Shown: positions 17,515 through 26,013 of the stretch, piece after piece
Numbering within the stretch: position 1 is the first letter of the stretch
Layout: each line of letters opens with the position of its first letter
DNA from: Phycisphaerales bacterium
Lineage (GTDB): Bacteria > Planctomycetota > Phycisphaerae > Phycisphaerales > UBA1924
Direction: 5' to 3'
Assembly (NCBI GenBank): GCA_029260265.1
Contig: JAJDDO010000026.1
Location: forward strand, 310,001-374,000
DNA length: 64,000 nt
The notes under the pieces: model-generated
What the model saw: only the letters and a program-made list of their open reading frames with translations
What the model was told of the DNA's origin: nothing
Database searches by the model: none
Position numbers and translations under genes: made by a program

Positions 17515-18876
17515 TTAAGGGCACCCGGCGTTGAACAGCGCAAGGTAGGCGAACACATCTTGCAGGTTCAGCGTGCCGAATGGTTCTACAAGGTCTGCCT
17601 CTGGATCGCCGAAGTTATAAAGATTCAGGTATCCGAAGACATCTTGCAGGTTCAGCATGTTGTCATCGATGTAATCCGGTGGTGCGGGACACGGATCGGC
17701 AACCGCCAGAGGCATGATGAAATCGATGATGATTGGGCGGTGATCGGAAGCTGCATTCGAAGCGCCTGTGGGAACAATCGGGTAGGTGCTGACCGGGAAG
17801 GGGAGTTGGGCAACTCCCATGCCACTGCCCGATGAGCGGAATATAAACTGACGGCGAGCGGTCGCGATGGAGTCCTGCCAGAGCAGATAGTCGAGGCGGC
17901 TCGATGAGCCTTGCGTCCCGGTCTCGCCGCTGATCGGCTGTGATGCGGAGGAGATGGTTGAGTCGGACCGGTCGCGGTCGGTGCCATCGGTGCCGCCAAA
18001 GTTCTGTGCTCTGGTCATGAACTCCGACGGGCCGCCCGAGTTGGGCTGCTCATTGAGGTCGCCGCCCCAGATGACCGGGGTGTTCGGATCAAGAATGGAG
18101 CCGCCAGAAGGGATGATCACCTTTCCATTCGGATCGCTTGTTCCGGTGCCCGCTCCGTTATAGTAATAGTCGATGTAGTAGGCGGTGTTTTCTGCGGCTT
18201 TCTCGCGTTGGTCAAAGTCAGAGCCGCCCCCCCCGGCTTTGAGGTGGGCGTTGCCGACAACAACATCACCGGCGTACACCTCGTCGGGCAGGTTGATCTC
18301 CGCGAACTGGAACCCGCGGATGCCGCCATCACCACCAGATTGGTAGGCATCGGGGAGCACGATGAAGTCTGATATTTCGGCACTGCCATCGCCGTTGATG
18401 TCCGCTATCGGATACCGAGACAAGATCATGTTGCGGTTGAAGGCGTCGGTGTTTGTTGATGCAAACATGAAGGGAAGGTCATATCCCGGCTTGAAGAGTT
18501 GGATGTAGGAGCCGACATTCCCACCGTTGAACGGGTCTGCCCCCCCGTGGATGAAGAGCTCCGCGACCGTTTCGAGTTGCGATGTTGAATCGGCACCCGA
18601 GCCGGTTCCGTTGCCCGAGTTGTCTGCGCATTCTTGGAGGATCAGGATGTCTGGTTCCAGTGCTGCGACGATGCGAACGAGGGCGTTCCAGTCGCCCAAG
18701 GTATCAAGCTTGTCGTTCGACCGGCAGAGCCCGTCTTGCACATTCCAGGTCATGACGCGAAGATCAGTGGATACTTCCTTGCCCCAATCGCCGTTGTTCG
18801 GATCCCATTGTGCGTGGGCGGGGATTGCAGTGAGTGCAAGAAGAGAGAGCGCTGTCGCGGCGGGCATGGGCTTCAT
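17515..18876 (-). CDS. Secreted endonuclease/exonuclease/phosphatase-fold protein with dockerin-like C terminus
   Basis: A 453-residue exported protein with signal peptide MKPMPAATALSLLALTAIPA. The catalytic domain has the EEP-fold motifs LRVMTWNVQDG, ILQECADNSGN, VVGNAHLKAGGG, WGGDLNEQPNSGG and ASDHRPIIID, as in DNase I-like nucleases, phosphodiesterases and sphingomyelinases. The C terminus, after PCPAPPDY, carries two dockerin-like units, each with a LNLQDVF core, ending in NAGCP. GAGGATATCACC precedes ATG 18876, which fits a ribosome-binding site. It lies downstream of the larger dockerin-like gene on the same strand but a 13-bp-stem hairpin separates them. Confidence 0.86.
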   Translation of the reverse strand: MKPMPAATALSLLALTAIPAHAQWDPNNGDWGKEVSTDLRVMTWNVQDGLCRSNDKLDTLGDWNALVRIVAALEPDILILQECADNSGNGTGSGADSTSQLETVAELFIHGGADPFNGGNVGSYIQLFKPGYDLPFMFASTNTDAFNRNMILSRYPIADINGDGSAEISDFIVLPDAYQSGGDGGIRGFQFAEINLPDEVYAGDVVVGNAHLKAGGGGSDFDQREKAAENTAYYIDYYYNGAGTGTSDPNGKVIIPSGGSILDPNTPVIWGGDLNEQPNSGGPSEFMTRAQNFGGTDGTDRDRSDSTISSASQPISGETGTQGSSSRLDYLLWQDSIATARRQFIFRSSGSGMGVAQLPFPVSTYPIVPTGASNAASDHRPIIIDFIMPLAVADPCPAPPDYIDDNMLNLQDVFGYLNLYNFGDPEADLVEPFGTLNLQDVFAYLALFNAGCP

Positions 18877-18916
18877 GGTGATATCCTCTAAAAAAACAAA
18901 GATTTCAGATTGAATC

Positions 18917-18946
18917 GGACGCCCGCGCTTTTCAGCGCGGGCGTCC
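18917..18946 (-). terminator. Strong GC-rich hairpin between the two dockerin-like genes
   Basis: A perfect 13-bp stem GGACGCCCGCGCT / AGCGCGGGCGTCC with a 4-base loop. It follows the stop of the 703-residue gene by 45 bases and precedes the EEP gene. There is no immediate T-run on the minus strand, though T-rich sequence (CTTTGTTTTTTT) follows within 30 bases. Terminator or mRNA-stabilising structure. Confidence 0.6.
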
Positions 18947-18991
18947 ATGGTTTGGAGATGAGCCGCAAACATGCGGCATCAACAGTTCAGA

Positions 18992-21103
18992 TTACGGGCA
19001 GCCCGCGTTGAACAGTGCGAGGTACGCGAACACATCCTGGAGGTTGAGGGTCCCGAATGGTGCTGCGAGGTCCGCTGCTGGGTCGTTTGCGTTGAACAGT
19101 GCGAGGTACGCGAACACATCCTGGAGGTTGAGGGTCCCGAATGGTGCTGCGAGGTCCGCTGGACATGGGTTTGGTTCATCGTCCTGGTAGTAGCCGATGT
19201 AGAACCCAACCTGGTACTCTTCATCCACGCTGCCGATTGCATCAGCATCAAAGATGCCGTCTTCGTCAACATCGTACACGATCTGTGTTGCCGCGATCAG
19301 ACCACCGTTGGTGATCGGATCTGATGGCTCGACGGCGGAGATATCGGAGTCGTTCCATGCGCCTTCAGCCAAACTGCTGGTCCAGATAGTCGATACGGCT
19401 TGGTTCGACTGACCGTCTGCAGTGCCGAGGAAGTTAATGCGGTACTTGCGGCCCGAGTTGAGCCCGTCGATCTGCTGGCCGACTTCGAGAACCATCTCAA
19501 GGCGGTAAGAGAAGGTTGCTGGATCATAGATCGCGCGGAGGATTGCTCCGTCGAAGTCCGAGTCACCATTGGGAAGGCGATCGAAGAGCTCGACCGCACC
19601 CATGAACCAGATGTTGCCTGCGGAATCAATCGCGGGAGCAGACATGCTTGGGCCGCCGGCGCCTGTAAGGGGGAGGAGGTTGACGAGCTGCCCGATCTGG
19701 ACACCGCCAGCGTCGAAGATTGCCTTGCCTTCATTTGGGGTGCCGAGGTTGGCAAAATCTACCCATGCGGCCATGGTCCACTCGGTGGTGCCTGCTACCG
19801 AGTCATAACGAGCAACGAGAATCTGATTGGCAAGCTCGGTACCAATACTAAGATCGCCATGGATAGTTGCTGCCATGAGCCCTTTGCCGTCTTGCCCAGA
19901 CCCGAGAGCGATGTGCCCAACGCCATTGAAGGTCGCAGCTCCGTGGTAGTTAGTGAACTCGGGAGTAGCCAGCGAGTAGTTGATGGTGAACCCATCATCG
20001 TTATCCACGATGTCGGTTGTTAATGGGAGAGCAAAGCCCTGCTTGGCGATGCGTGCACCGGTGCTATCGACCGCGTGGATATTGAACACGCTGGTCTCGT
20101 TGCTTCCAATTGGCTTAGTGAGCTGCCCATAAGACTGGGCGTGGGCAGCGCCCACACCGAGGATATCGAAGCTGGTGCTGCTGAGTTTGCCACGAACCGA
20201 CCCTGAGATTGTCGTGTCGACATACCCTGAATCTGCGGAGAGTGGGGCCGATCCACCGTAAACATACTCGGTGTTAAAGTTCGTCACAGCGACGAGCCCG
20301 TTTCCGCCTGCGATTGACGCAGGCATCATGTTGGCAGCTGGTGTGGTGGTTGGCGAGTTGGTCTGCAATCGATCAGTCGCGTCCATATTGGCGTTGTTGT
20401 CAGAGATCAGGTTGTCGACCACACCGCTCAGGCTTGCCATGCGTGTGCGGTAGAGGTTGTCGCCGGTGAGGCCTGCGGGGTCGGTGACACCATTTTCACT
20501 TGCGCTAAAGTACAAGTTGCCATTGGCATCAACCGAGTATCCAGCAAAGGATGCAAGCTGTGGTCCACTGGCAGAAGTCATGTTGACCGCAGCCATCTTG
20601 CGGCTAACGAATAGCCGGTTGGCGTCTGCTGGATCGTAGTTGACGATCGCGCCGACTACGCCGTTAAATCCGATGTTCAGATCAATATTGCCATGGGCAA
20701 CGGCGAACTGGGAGCCAAGCATTTTCGAAGCATCAACGGCTTGTCCGCCATTGTTGAGCTCGATATTGATGCCCGAGCCGGGGGTGCTCCAGAACAAGTA
20801 GCTGGAACTTGAGAAGAGCACATTCTGCAAGAGGTCCGGGCTGAAGGTTGATGTTGATGGAAGGTTGTTGAAGAATGTGGGGTTTGTCGCGTTTGTCTTG
20901 ATGAGGGGCGCAACACCAAAGACATGCCCTTGGGTCGAGACGATCGGTGAGAGATCGACAATGTATGCGGTGTCCCTTTGGGTCCAAGGGCTCAGTGCAT
21001 CTCCGGGGAGACCACCTGCATTACTTGTGCTGTCCTGAGCGAGTGCCGGAACGCAGGCTCCTGCGACCGCGACGAGTGCCGCGATTTTGATTTGCTGACG
21101 CAT
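18992..21103 (-). CDS. Large secreted protein with tandem dockerin-like C-terminal units
   Basis: A 703-residue exported protein; the body matches no family I can name. Signal peptide MRQQIKIAALVAVAGACVPA is followed by an Ala-Gln-Asp junction. The long Gly/Asn/Asp/Ser-rich beta-type region has features of an extracellular beta-propeller or adhesin, but no diagnostic repeat was found. The C terminus has PCPADLAAPFGTLNLQDVFA and then a second nearly identical unit ending NAGCP. This tail type is common in Phycisphaerae exoproteins. AAGGAGAAGAGAAC before ATG 21103 is the ribosome-binding site. A TTGCAG-N18-TATAGT promoter lies about 80 bases upstream. Confidence 0.85.
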   Translation of the reverse strand: MRQQIKIAALVAVAGACVPALAQDSTSNAGGLPGDALSPWTQRDTAYIVDLSPIVSTQGHVFGVAPLIKTNATNPTFFNNLPSTSTFSPDLLQNVLFSSSSYLFWSTPGSGINIELNNGGQAVDASKMLGSQFAVAHGNIDLNIGFNGVVGAIVNYDPADANRLFVSRKMAAVNMTSASGPQLASFAGYSVDANGNLYFSASENGVTDPAGLTGDNLYRTRMASLSGVVDNLISDNNANMDATDRLQTNSPTTTPAANMMPASIAGGNGLVAVTNFNTEYVYGGSAPLSADSGYVDTTISGSVRGKLSSTSFDILGVGAAHAQSYGQLTKPIGSNETSVFNIHAVDSTGARIAKQGFALPLTTDIVDNDDGFTINYSLATPEFTNYHGAATFNGVGHIALGSGQDGKGLMAATIHGDLSIGTELANQILVARYDSVAGTTEWTMAAWVDFANLGTPNEGKAIFDAGGVQIGQLVNLLPLTGAGGPSMSAPAIDSAGNIWFMGAVELFDRLPNGDSDFDGAILRAIYDPATFSYRLEMVLEVGQQIDGLNSGRKYRINFLGTADGQSNQAVSTIWTSSLAEGAWNDSDISAVEPSDPITNGGLIAATQIVYDVDEDGIFDADAIGSVDEEYQVGFYIGYYQDDEPNPCPADLAAPFGTLNLQDVFAYLALFNANDPAADLAAPFGTLNLQDVFAYLALFNAGCP
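19005..19161. repeat. Perfect 73-bp direct repeat encoding two dockerin-like units
   Basis: Bases 19005-19077 and 19089-19161 are identical over 73 positions with an 84-base period (28 codons). They encode the two C-terminal dockerin-like units of the 703-residue protein. No synonymous differences means recent duplication or gene conversion. Confidence 0.95.
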
Positions 21104-21184
21104 GTTCTCTTCTCCTTTGAGTGTGGTGTTGGAGCGATGTGCTCCGTGTACTCGAACTCCTCGTACGCATCTACTCGATGCGAA

Positions 21185-21214
21185 ACTATATTTTCTACAG
21201 AGGGGCGTCTGCAA
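21185..21214 (-). promoter_or_regulatory. Candidate sigma-70-type promoter for the 703-residue gene
   Basis: On the minus strand, TTGCAG (21214-21209) and TATAGT (21190-21185) are separated by 18 bases, about 80 bases before the start codon. The 271-base gap 21104-21374 also holds the palindrome GAGGGGCCCCTC at 21241-21252, and nothing else was seen in it. Confidence 0.45.
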
Positions 21215-21374
21215 GATCTGCGCTGAAGGCGCATCTTTGAGAGGGGCCCCTCGGTCGGTGAGTGTAGCACAAATTGCCCTGTTTATGGCCGTTTATTGTG
21301 CCAGAATCCAACAATGTTGTGTAAAGAGCAGGCCGATAACGGTTGATTTGTTAGGAAATGGGTAGGTCAGTGAA

Positions 21375-22220
21375 TCAAATTTCTGCTGCTAACGCCCCGG
21401 CGAGCGCTGCATTTGCTTTCACAAGCTCGATATTCGCCCTCAGTGTGGCGCCCTTGGACACCCGATGGACTTCGCTCAGCACTGCGGGGGTCCATCCTCT
21501 GCCGGTGATTCCTGCCTTCGAGACCACTTCGATTGCGCTGCTCAGCCAGCCATCCCATTGTACAGGATCAAGGGCATGCTCGGCGGGGATGGGATTGGCA
21601 ACGACGATGCCCCGGCTCGTTCTGGCAAGCTCAAATCGAATGAACTCGCTGAGCTCTTTGGCGTCATCGAATCGAGCATCCACACCTGCGTCACTCTTGG
21701 GCAGATAGAACGCGGGGAACGAATCGGTTTGGTAGCCGACCACAGGAATGCCGAGCGTTTCGAGGGCTTCGCGCGTGCTCGTGACATCGAGGATAGATTT
21801 CACGCCGCTGGTCACCACCGCGACGGGGAACCGGGTGAACGCCATGAGATCGGCGGAGATATCCCACTGCTCACCATACCCCGTGTGCACACCGCCAAGC
21901 CCACCGGTTGCGAAAACCCGCACACCTGCAGCAGCTGCAAGCTCCATAGTGGTGCTGACCGTGGTCGCGGCGTGATTGCCTCTTTGGATGTGCATGCCGA
22001 GGTTCGCGGTGTTCGCTTTGGGAACATCATCCGCATCGAGGAGTACATCGAGCTCTTGATCGTTCATCCCAATGGTGGCGTGCCCGTTGACCACACCAAC
22101 GAGTGCAGGGTGGGCGCCTTGCTCATCAACGATCCCCGCGAGCTGATGGGCGAGTGCTCTCGAAGATTCGGGCGGCACGCCATGGATAATCAATGTGGTT
22201 TCCAGGGCGACGGAGTTCAT
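21375..22220 (-). CDS. psuG: Pseudouridine-5'-phosphate glycosidase
   Basis: Splits pseudouridine 5'-phosphate into uracil and ribose 5-phosphate (reversible), in pseudouridine salvage. The 281-residue product has the PsuG blocks ALETTLIIHGVPPE, PALVGVVNGHATIGM, HAATTVSTTMELAAAAGV, VFATGGLGGVHTG, VVTSGVKSILDVTSTREALE, PVVGYQTDSFPAFY and the C-terminal SVHRVSKGATLRANIELVKA-like region. The usual partner PsuK kinase is not adjacent. ATG 22220 is used; an in-frame TTG at 22244 lacks a ribosome-binding site. It is divergent from cstA. Confidence 0.94.
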   Translation of the reverse strand: MNSVALETTLIIHGVPPESSRALAHQLAGIVDEQGAHPALVGVVNGHATIGMNDQELDVLLDADDVPKANTANLGMHIQRGNHAATTVSTTMELAAAAGVRVFATGGLGGVHTGYGEQWDISADLMAFTRFPVAVVTSGVKSILDVTSTREALETLGIPVVGYQTDSFPAFYLPKSDAGVDARFDDAKELSEFIRFELARTSRGIVVANPIPAEHALDPVQWDGWLSSAIEVVSKAGITGRGWTPAVLSEVHRVSKGATLRANIELVKANAALAGALAAEI

Positions 22221-22353
22221 TCTTGATCGGTTCACGATTTGCAAAGGGAAACTCGCTCATAAAGCCCCGCCGGAGCAGCGTGGATGTGGTATTGTGGGCA
22301 CCTTGTTCGCCGAGGTCGAGCGTGCGAGCGATGAACTCTTCACGAGGAGCCGG

Positions 22354-24303
22354 ATGGCAACTGTTCTCATCGTCATCCTGAGCTTTGCAGCCTACCTCAT
22401 CGCATACCAAACCTACGGGCGCTATTTGTCGAGCAAGGTCTTCCGGGTTGACCCCGAACGCGTCACTCCGGCGTGTGAACTCGAGGACGGTATCGATTTC
22501 GTTCCCTCCCGCCGATCACTCGTCTTTGGGCACCATTTCACCTCGATCGCGGGCACGGGCCCGATTGTCGGCCCTGCGATCGCGGTGGTCTGGGGCTGGG
22601 TGCCGGCGTTGGTGTGGGTGCTTGTCGGGTCGATCTTCATGGGGGCCGTGCATGATTATGGATCGCTGATAGTCTCGATGCGTCATCGCGGCAGGACGAT
22701 CGCGGACCTCTCCGAGGGCGTCATCAACGCGAGGGTGCGTATTCTGTTCATGATTGTGAGCATCATCGGGCTGTGGATCGTGCTGGCGATCTTTGGGCTG
22801 GTCATCGCGACCATTTTTGAACTGTATCCATCGAGCGTGGTGCCGGTGATTGTGCAGATCCCGATCGCGGTGGGGCTGGGGATCTGGCTCAAGCGCGGCA
22901 AGTCCATGCTCCTCGGTTCAATTGTCACGGTTGTGTTGATGTACGCGAGTATCTTCTGGAGTGCCTCGATCGATTGGTCGCCTAGTGGGTTGATTCCGTT
23001 TGCGATGCTCACGCATCTTTCTGCAGTCGGATGGTGGACGCTGATCCTGATGGTGTATGTGTTTATCGCATCGGTGCTGCCGGTCGATGTGCTGCTCCAG
23101 CCGCGAGATTTCATCAACTCGTGGCAGTTGCTCATCGCGATGGGATTGCTTGTCGCGGGAGTCTTGGTCGCTCATCCACCGATTGTCGCCGACGCGGTGC
23201 GGCTTGTTCCTAATGATTCTGGGGCGGGGAATCCATCGCCGCCGATGATGCCGTTTTTATTCATAACGATCGCGTGCGGGGCGGTTTCCGGGTTTCATTG
23301 CCTGGTGTCCAGCGGATGCTCAAGCAGACAAATCCGCACGGAAAACGATGCCCAGTACATCGGCTACGGCGCGATGCTGACCGAGGGGTTCCTCGCCGTC
23401 CTGGTCATCATCGCCTGCATCGCGGGCGTTGGAATGGTCGCGAAGGGTGGCGATGGGCATGCGGTGTGGATGCAGTACTACCAGCAGTGGGGCGGCGACG
23501 CGGGGCTTGGCGCGAAGTTGACGCCGTTCGTAGAAGGATCGGCGAACATGATCGGATCGCTGGGCGTGAGCCACCACATCGCGCTGGCGCTGATGGGCGT
23601 GTTCATAGCCAGCTTTGCCGCGACAACGCTGGACAGCGCGACGCGTTTGCAGCGGTACCTGATCTCGGAACTCGCGGGGGGCGCACGGACAAGTAACGAG
23701 TTGAAATGTGCCGGGTGTGGGTATTCAAGGGAAGGGCTCAAGGGCGATGCGCCCTGTCCAGAATGTGGGGAGTCCCGGTTTGTCAATGAACCACGCAGAC
23801 GAGGCCGAATCCGATGGTGCCTCATCAACCGGTTTGGTGCGACGACCATCGCGGTGGTGAGTGCTCTGGCGTTGACTTTGAGCGATGCCGTGACGATTAC
23901 CCATCTAGATCCATTTCTGGGCGCCCCTGGAAGGGGCTACTACGGGATGCATCTGTTCAACGATTGGTTTATTCGCAACGATCTTGATCAGGCCGGGCTC
24001 GGCGGGCTCACTCTCTGGCCGATCTTTGGGGCGACCAATCAACTCCTCGCGGGGCTTGCGCTGCTGGTTGTAACTGTTTGGCTTGTCAAAACGAAGCGCC
24101 CGGCGTGGGTCAGCGCGGTGCCGATGGTCTTCATGCTCGCCATGACCGGGTACGCGATCGTCCTGCTCGGGCGTGGGTTCGCCGACTCGGGCAGCTACTT
24201 CCTGCTTGCGGTATCGGTGTTGATGTTGATTCTGGAGATCTGGATCATCGTCGAGGCCGCGGCTTTGGTGTTCGGGCGACAAAAAGAACAACCCCCAGCC
24301 TGA
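22354..24303 (+). CDS. cstA: Carbon starvation protein CstA family transporter with inserted zinc ribbon
   Basis: Inner-membrane peptide or pyruvate transporter of the CstA family. The 649-residue protein opens with the family signature AYQTYGRYLSSKVF, then FVPSRRSLVFGHHFTSIAGT, GPIVGPAIAVVWGWVPAL, DYGSLIVSMRHRGRTIADL, and later CLVSSGCSSRQIRTENDAQY and MGVFIASFAATTLDSATRLQ. Between membrane segments near residues 448-485 it contains an insertion with Cys452, Cys455, Cys468 and Cys471 (CAGCGYSREGL, CPECGESRF), a zinc-ribbon pattern. This is not part of the usual CstA fold. ATG 22354 follows CGAGGAGCC; an upstream in-frame extension lacks sense as membrane sequence. Confidence 0.92.
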   Translation: MATVLIVILSFAAYLIAYQTYGRYLSSKVFRVDPERVTPACELEDGIDFVPSRRSLVFGHHFTSIAGTGPIVGPAIAVVWGWVPALVWVLVGSIFMGAVHDYGSLIVSMRHRGRTIADLSEGVINARVRILFMIVSIIGLWIVLAIFGLVIATIFELYPSSVVPVIVQIPIAVGLGIWLKRGKSMLLGSIVTVVLMYASIFWSASIDWSPSGLIPFAMLTHLSAVGWWTLILMVYVFIASVLPVDVLLQPRDFINSWQLLIAMGLLVAGVLVAHPPIVADAVRLVPNDSGAGNPSPPMMPFLFITIACGAVSGFHCLVSSGCSSRQIRTENDAQYIGYGAMLTEGFLAVLVIIACIAGVGMVAKGGDGHAVWMQYYQQWGGDAGLGAKLTPFVEGSANMIGSLGVSHHIALALMGVFIASFAATTLDSATRLQRYLISELAGGARTSNELKCAGCGYSREGLKGDAPCPECGESRFVNEPRRRGRIRWCLINRFGATTIAVVSALALTLSDAVTITHLDPFLGAPGRGYYGMHLFNDWFIRNDLDQAGLGGLTLWPIFGATNQLLAGLALLVVTVWLVKTKRPAWVSAVPMVFMLAMTGYAIVLLGRGFADSGSYFLLAVSVLMLILEIWIIVEAAALVFGRQKEQPPA

Positions 24304-24316
24304 GCCGGGGGTTGTT
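24281..24316 (-). terminator. Terminator of the HU gene overlapping the cstA 3' end
   Basis: AACAACCCCC / GGGGGTTGTT form a perfect 10-bp stem with a 10-base loop; on the minus strand it is followed by CTTTTTG. It lies 36 bases after the HU-gene stop and spans the cstA stop codon; on the plus strand only TGTT follows, so it acts best for HU. Confidence 0.75.
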
Positions 24317-24351
24317 GTGGATGCTGAGTTGTTCTCAACAAGCGGATGCGA

Positions 24352-24807
24352 TTACACGCGATCCTTGAGGCCCTTGAGCGGGCGGACCTTGACGACATTG
24401 CGTGCCGGCTTGGCCTTGAAAACCATTTCTTCCTTGGTGAATGGGTTGACGCCCTTGCGTGCCTTGGTTGCAGGCTTGCGCTGGACGGAGACCTTCATCA
24501 TCCCTGGGACATTGAATGCGCCGACGGCACCCTTCTTGAGGTCCTTCTCGATCATCTCGCCCATGACTTCGAAGACCTGTGCGGCTTCTTTCTTGGAGAT
24601 GCCGACATGGTCGGAGATCATGCCGAGGACTTCGGACTTGGTCCGGGTCTTCTCTCTGGCGCTGGTGATGCGTGCAGGTTTTTTAGCGGCGGGTGCTTTG
24701 GCAGCGGTCTTGCGTGCCGGTGCTTTTTTCTTTGCTGCCGGTTTGCGTGCTGCGGATTTCTTGGTGGTTTTGCGGACGGTTTTTTTCTTGGTTGTTCTCT
24801 TTGCCAT
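24352..24807 (-). CDS. HU/IHF-family DNA-binding protein with lysine-rich N-terminal tail
   Basis: Nucleoid protein. Of 151 residues, the first ~53 form a Lys/Ala/Thr/Arg/Pro-rich tail (KRTTKKKTVRKTTKKSAARK and similar). The remaining ~95 match the HU fold: TKSEVLGMISDHVGISKKEA, a helix with VFEVMGEMIEKDLKKG, NVPGMMKVSVQRKPATKARK, and NPFTKEEMVFKAKPARNVVK with the DNA-arm Pro-like position (here VNPFTKEE). Tailed HU proteins are known in Planctomycetota and in some Actinobacteria and Deinococcus. It reads toward cstA and ends in the terminator at 24281-24316. The 210-base gap upstream (24808-25017) contains TTGACA at 24951 and its complement; no clear -10 element was found. Confidence 0.92.
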   Translation of the reverse strand: MAKRTTKKKTVRKTTKKSAARKPAAKKKAPARKTAAKAPAAKKPARITSAREKTRTKSEVLGMISDHVGISKKEAAQVFEVMGEMIEKDLKKGAVGAFNVPGMMKVSVQRKPATKARKGVNPFTKEEMVFKAKPARNVVKVRPLKGLKDRV

Positions 24808-25017
24808 TGCTTGGTACTCCGTATGTGCATTCTTCGATGCGTGTGTGAAACTCCGTTCACACTGGTTTTACAGCATTATTCTCGGCATCGGCAACCCGAT
24901 TTGTCCTGTTTTTCAGGGGAATTTTGCAATTTATTTTGAATTGGCTCCTGTTGACAATCTTTGGTACGCACGCTGAGCTCGGTTTCCCTTGACGATATTG
25001 GGTGTCTAGGCTGGGCT

Positions 25018-25986
25018 ATGAGTGCAGAATCTCCAGTGGTCGTCATTACCCGTCAAATCCCCGGAAACCCTTGTTTTCAAGGGTTTAAGGCCCGATTGAT
25101 CGGGGATTCCTTGGCCACGCGCGATGAGATTTTACGCTTCGTGCCAGGGGCGGATGCGCTGGTTACGATGTACACCGATCGCGTGGACGAGCTGGTTCTT
25201 GATGCGGCGGGTGAGCAGTTAAAAATTGTGTGCAACTTCGCGGTCGGGTTCGAGAATATTGATCTTGAGGCCTGCAAATCAAGGGGAATTGTGGTCTGCA
25301 ACACCCCCGATGCGGTCACCGAGGGGACCGCGAACCTTGCGTGGTTGCTCGCCTTGGGTGTCGCCCGGCGGGTTCTTGAGGCAGATGCCTATGCCAGATC
25401 GGACGAATATCCAAGCAACGGGCAGCTGGGTATGGATGAGTTCCTCGGGCTCGATTTATACGGAAAGACCATCTGCATTGTCGGGGCCGGGCGGATCGGA
25501 TACGCGACGGCGATGCGAGCCAAGGCGTTTGGTATGCGGATTGTCTATGTCGCCCGCACGAGGCATCTGGACTTTGAAATGGCTCCTCTGGGGGCAACAC
25601 GGGCTTCACTCGAGCAGGGGCTCGTGGAGTCAGATGTGGTGAGCATCCACACGCCTCTGACAGAGCAAACACGGCATCTGATTGATGCCGAGAGGCTTGG
25701 ATTGATGAAGCCGACCGCGATTCTTGTCAATACCGCCCGCGGGGCGGTGGTGGATGAGGCCGCGTTGGTTGCCGCATTGGAGAGCGGTCAGCTCTGGGGT
25801 GCTGGGCTCGATGTATTCGAGAATGAACCAGCGGTGCACCCTGGGCTGCGGGCACTTCAGAATGTCATCCTGACCCCTCATATCGGGAGCGCCGAGATCC
25901 GTTGGCGTGAAGCAATGAGCGAAATGGTCGAGACCAATATTCGAGCATTCTTCGATGGAAAAAACCCTCCCAATCGGGTGGTCTAG
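25018..25986 (+). CDS. D-2-hydroxyacid dehydrogenase (glyoxylate reductase-like)
   Basis: NAD(P)H-dependent interconversion of a 2-oxoacid and D-2-hydroxyacid; glyoxylate/hydroxypyruvate reductase is the likeliest role. The 322-residue protein has the nucleotide loop GAGRIG (156-161), the substrate loop NFAVGFENIDLEACKSRGI, and the catalytic set Arg241 (NTARGAVVDE), Glu270 (FENEPAVHPGL) and His288 (LTPHIGSAEIRWREAM). TVGAD-like specificity cannot be set from sequence. ATG 25018 is used; an in-frame upstream start at 24961 adds a non-conserved leader. It is convergent with the TSCPD gene. Confidence 0.92.
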   Translation: MSAESPVVVITRQIPGNPCFQGFKARLIGDSLATRDEILRFVPGADALVTMYTDRVDELVLDAAGEQLKIVCNFAVGFENIDLEACKSRGIVVCNTPDAVTEGTANLAWLLALGVARRVLEADAYARSDEYPSNGQLGMDEFLGLDLYGKTICIVGAGRIGYATAMRAKAFGMRIVYVARTRHLDFEMAPLGATRASLEQGLVESDVVSIHTPLTEQTRHLIDAERLGLMKPTAILVNTARGAVVDEAALVAALESGQLWGAGLDVFENEPAVHPGLRALQNVILTPHIGSAEIRWREAMSEMVETNIRAFFDGKNPPNRVV

Positions 25987-26013
25987 TTCTACGGATTATG
26001 TTGATGGATGCTG

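Noticed and set aside
19005-19161. Direct repeat considered as a CRISPR start
   Set aside because: Only two copies, in frame in a protein-coding gene, spacer 11 bases and no cas genes. The 12-base repeats at 38626 are also coding.
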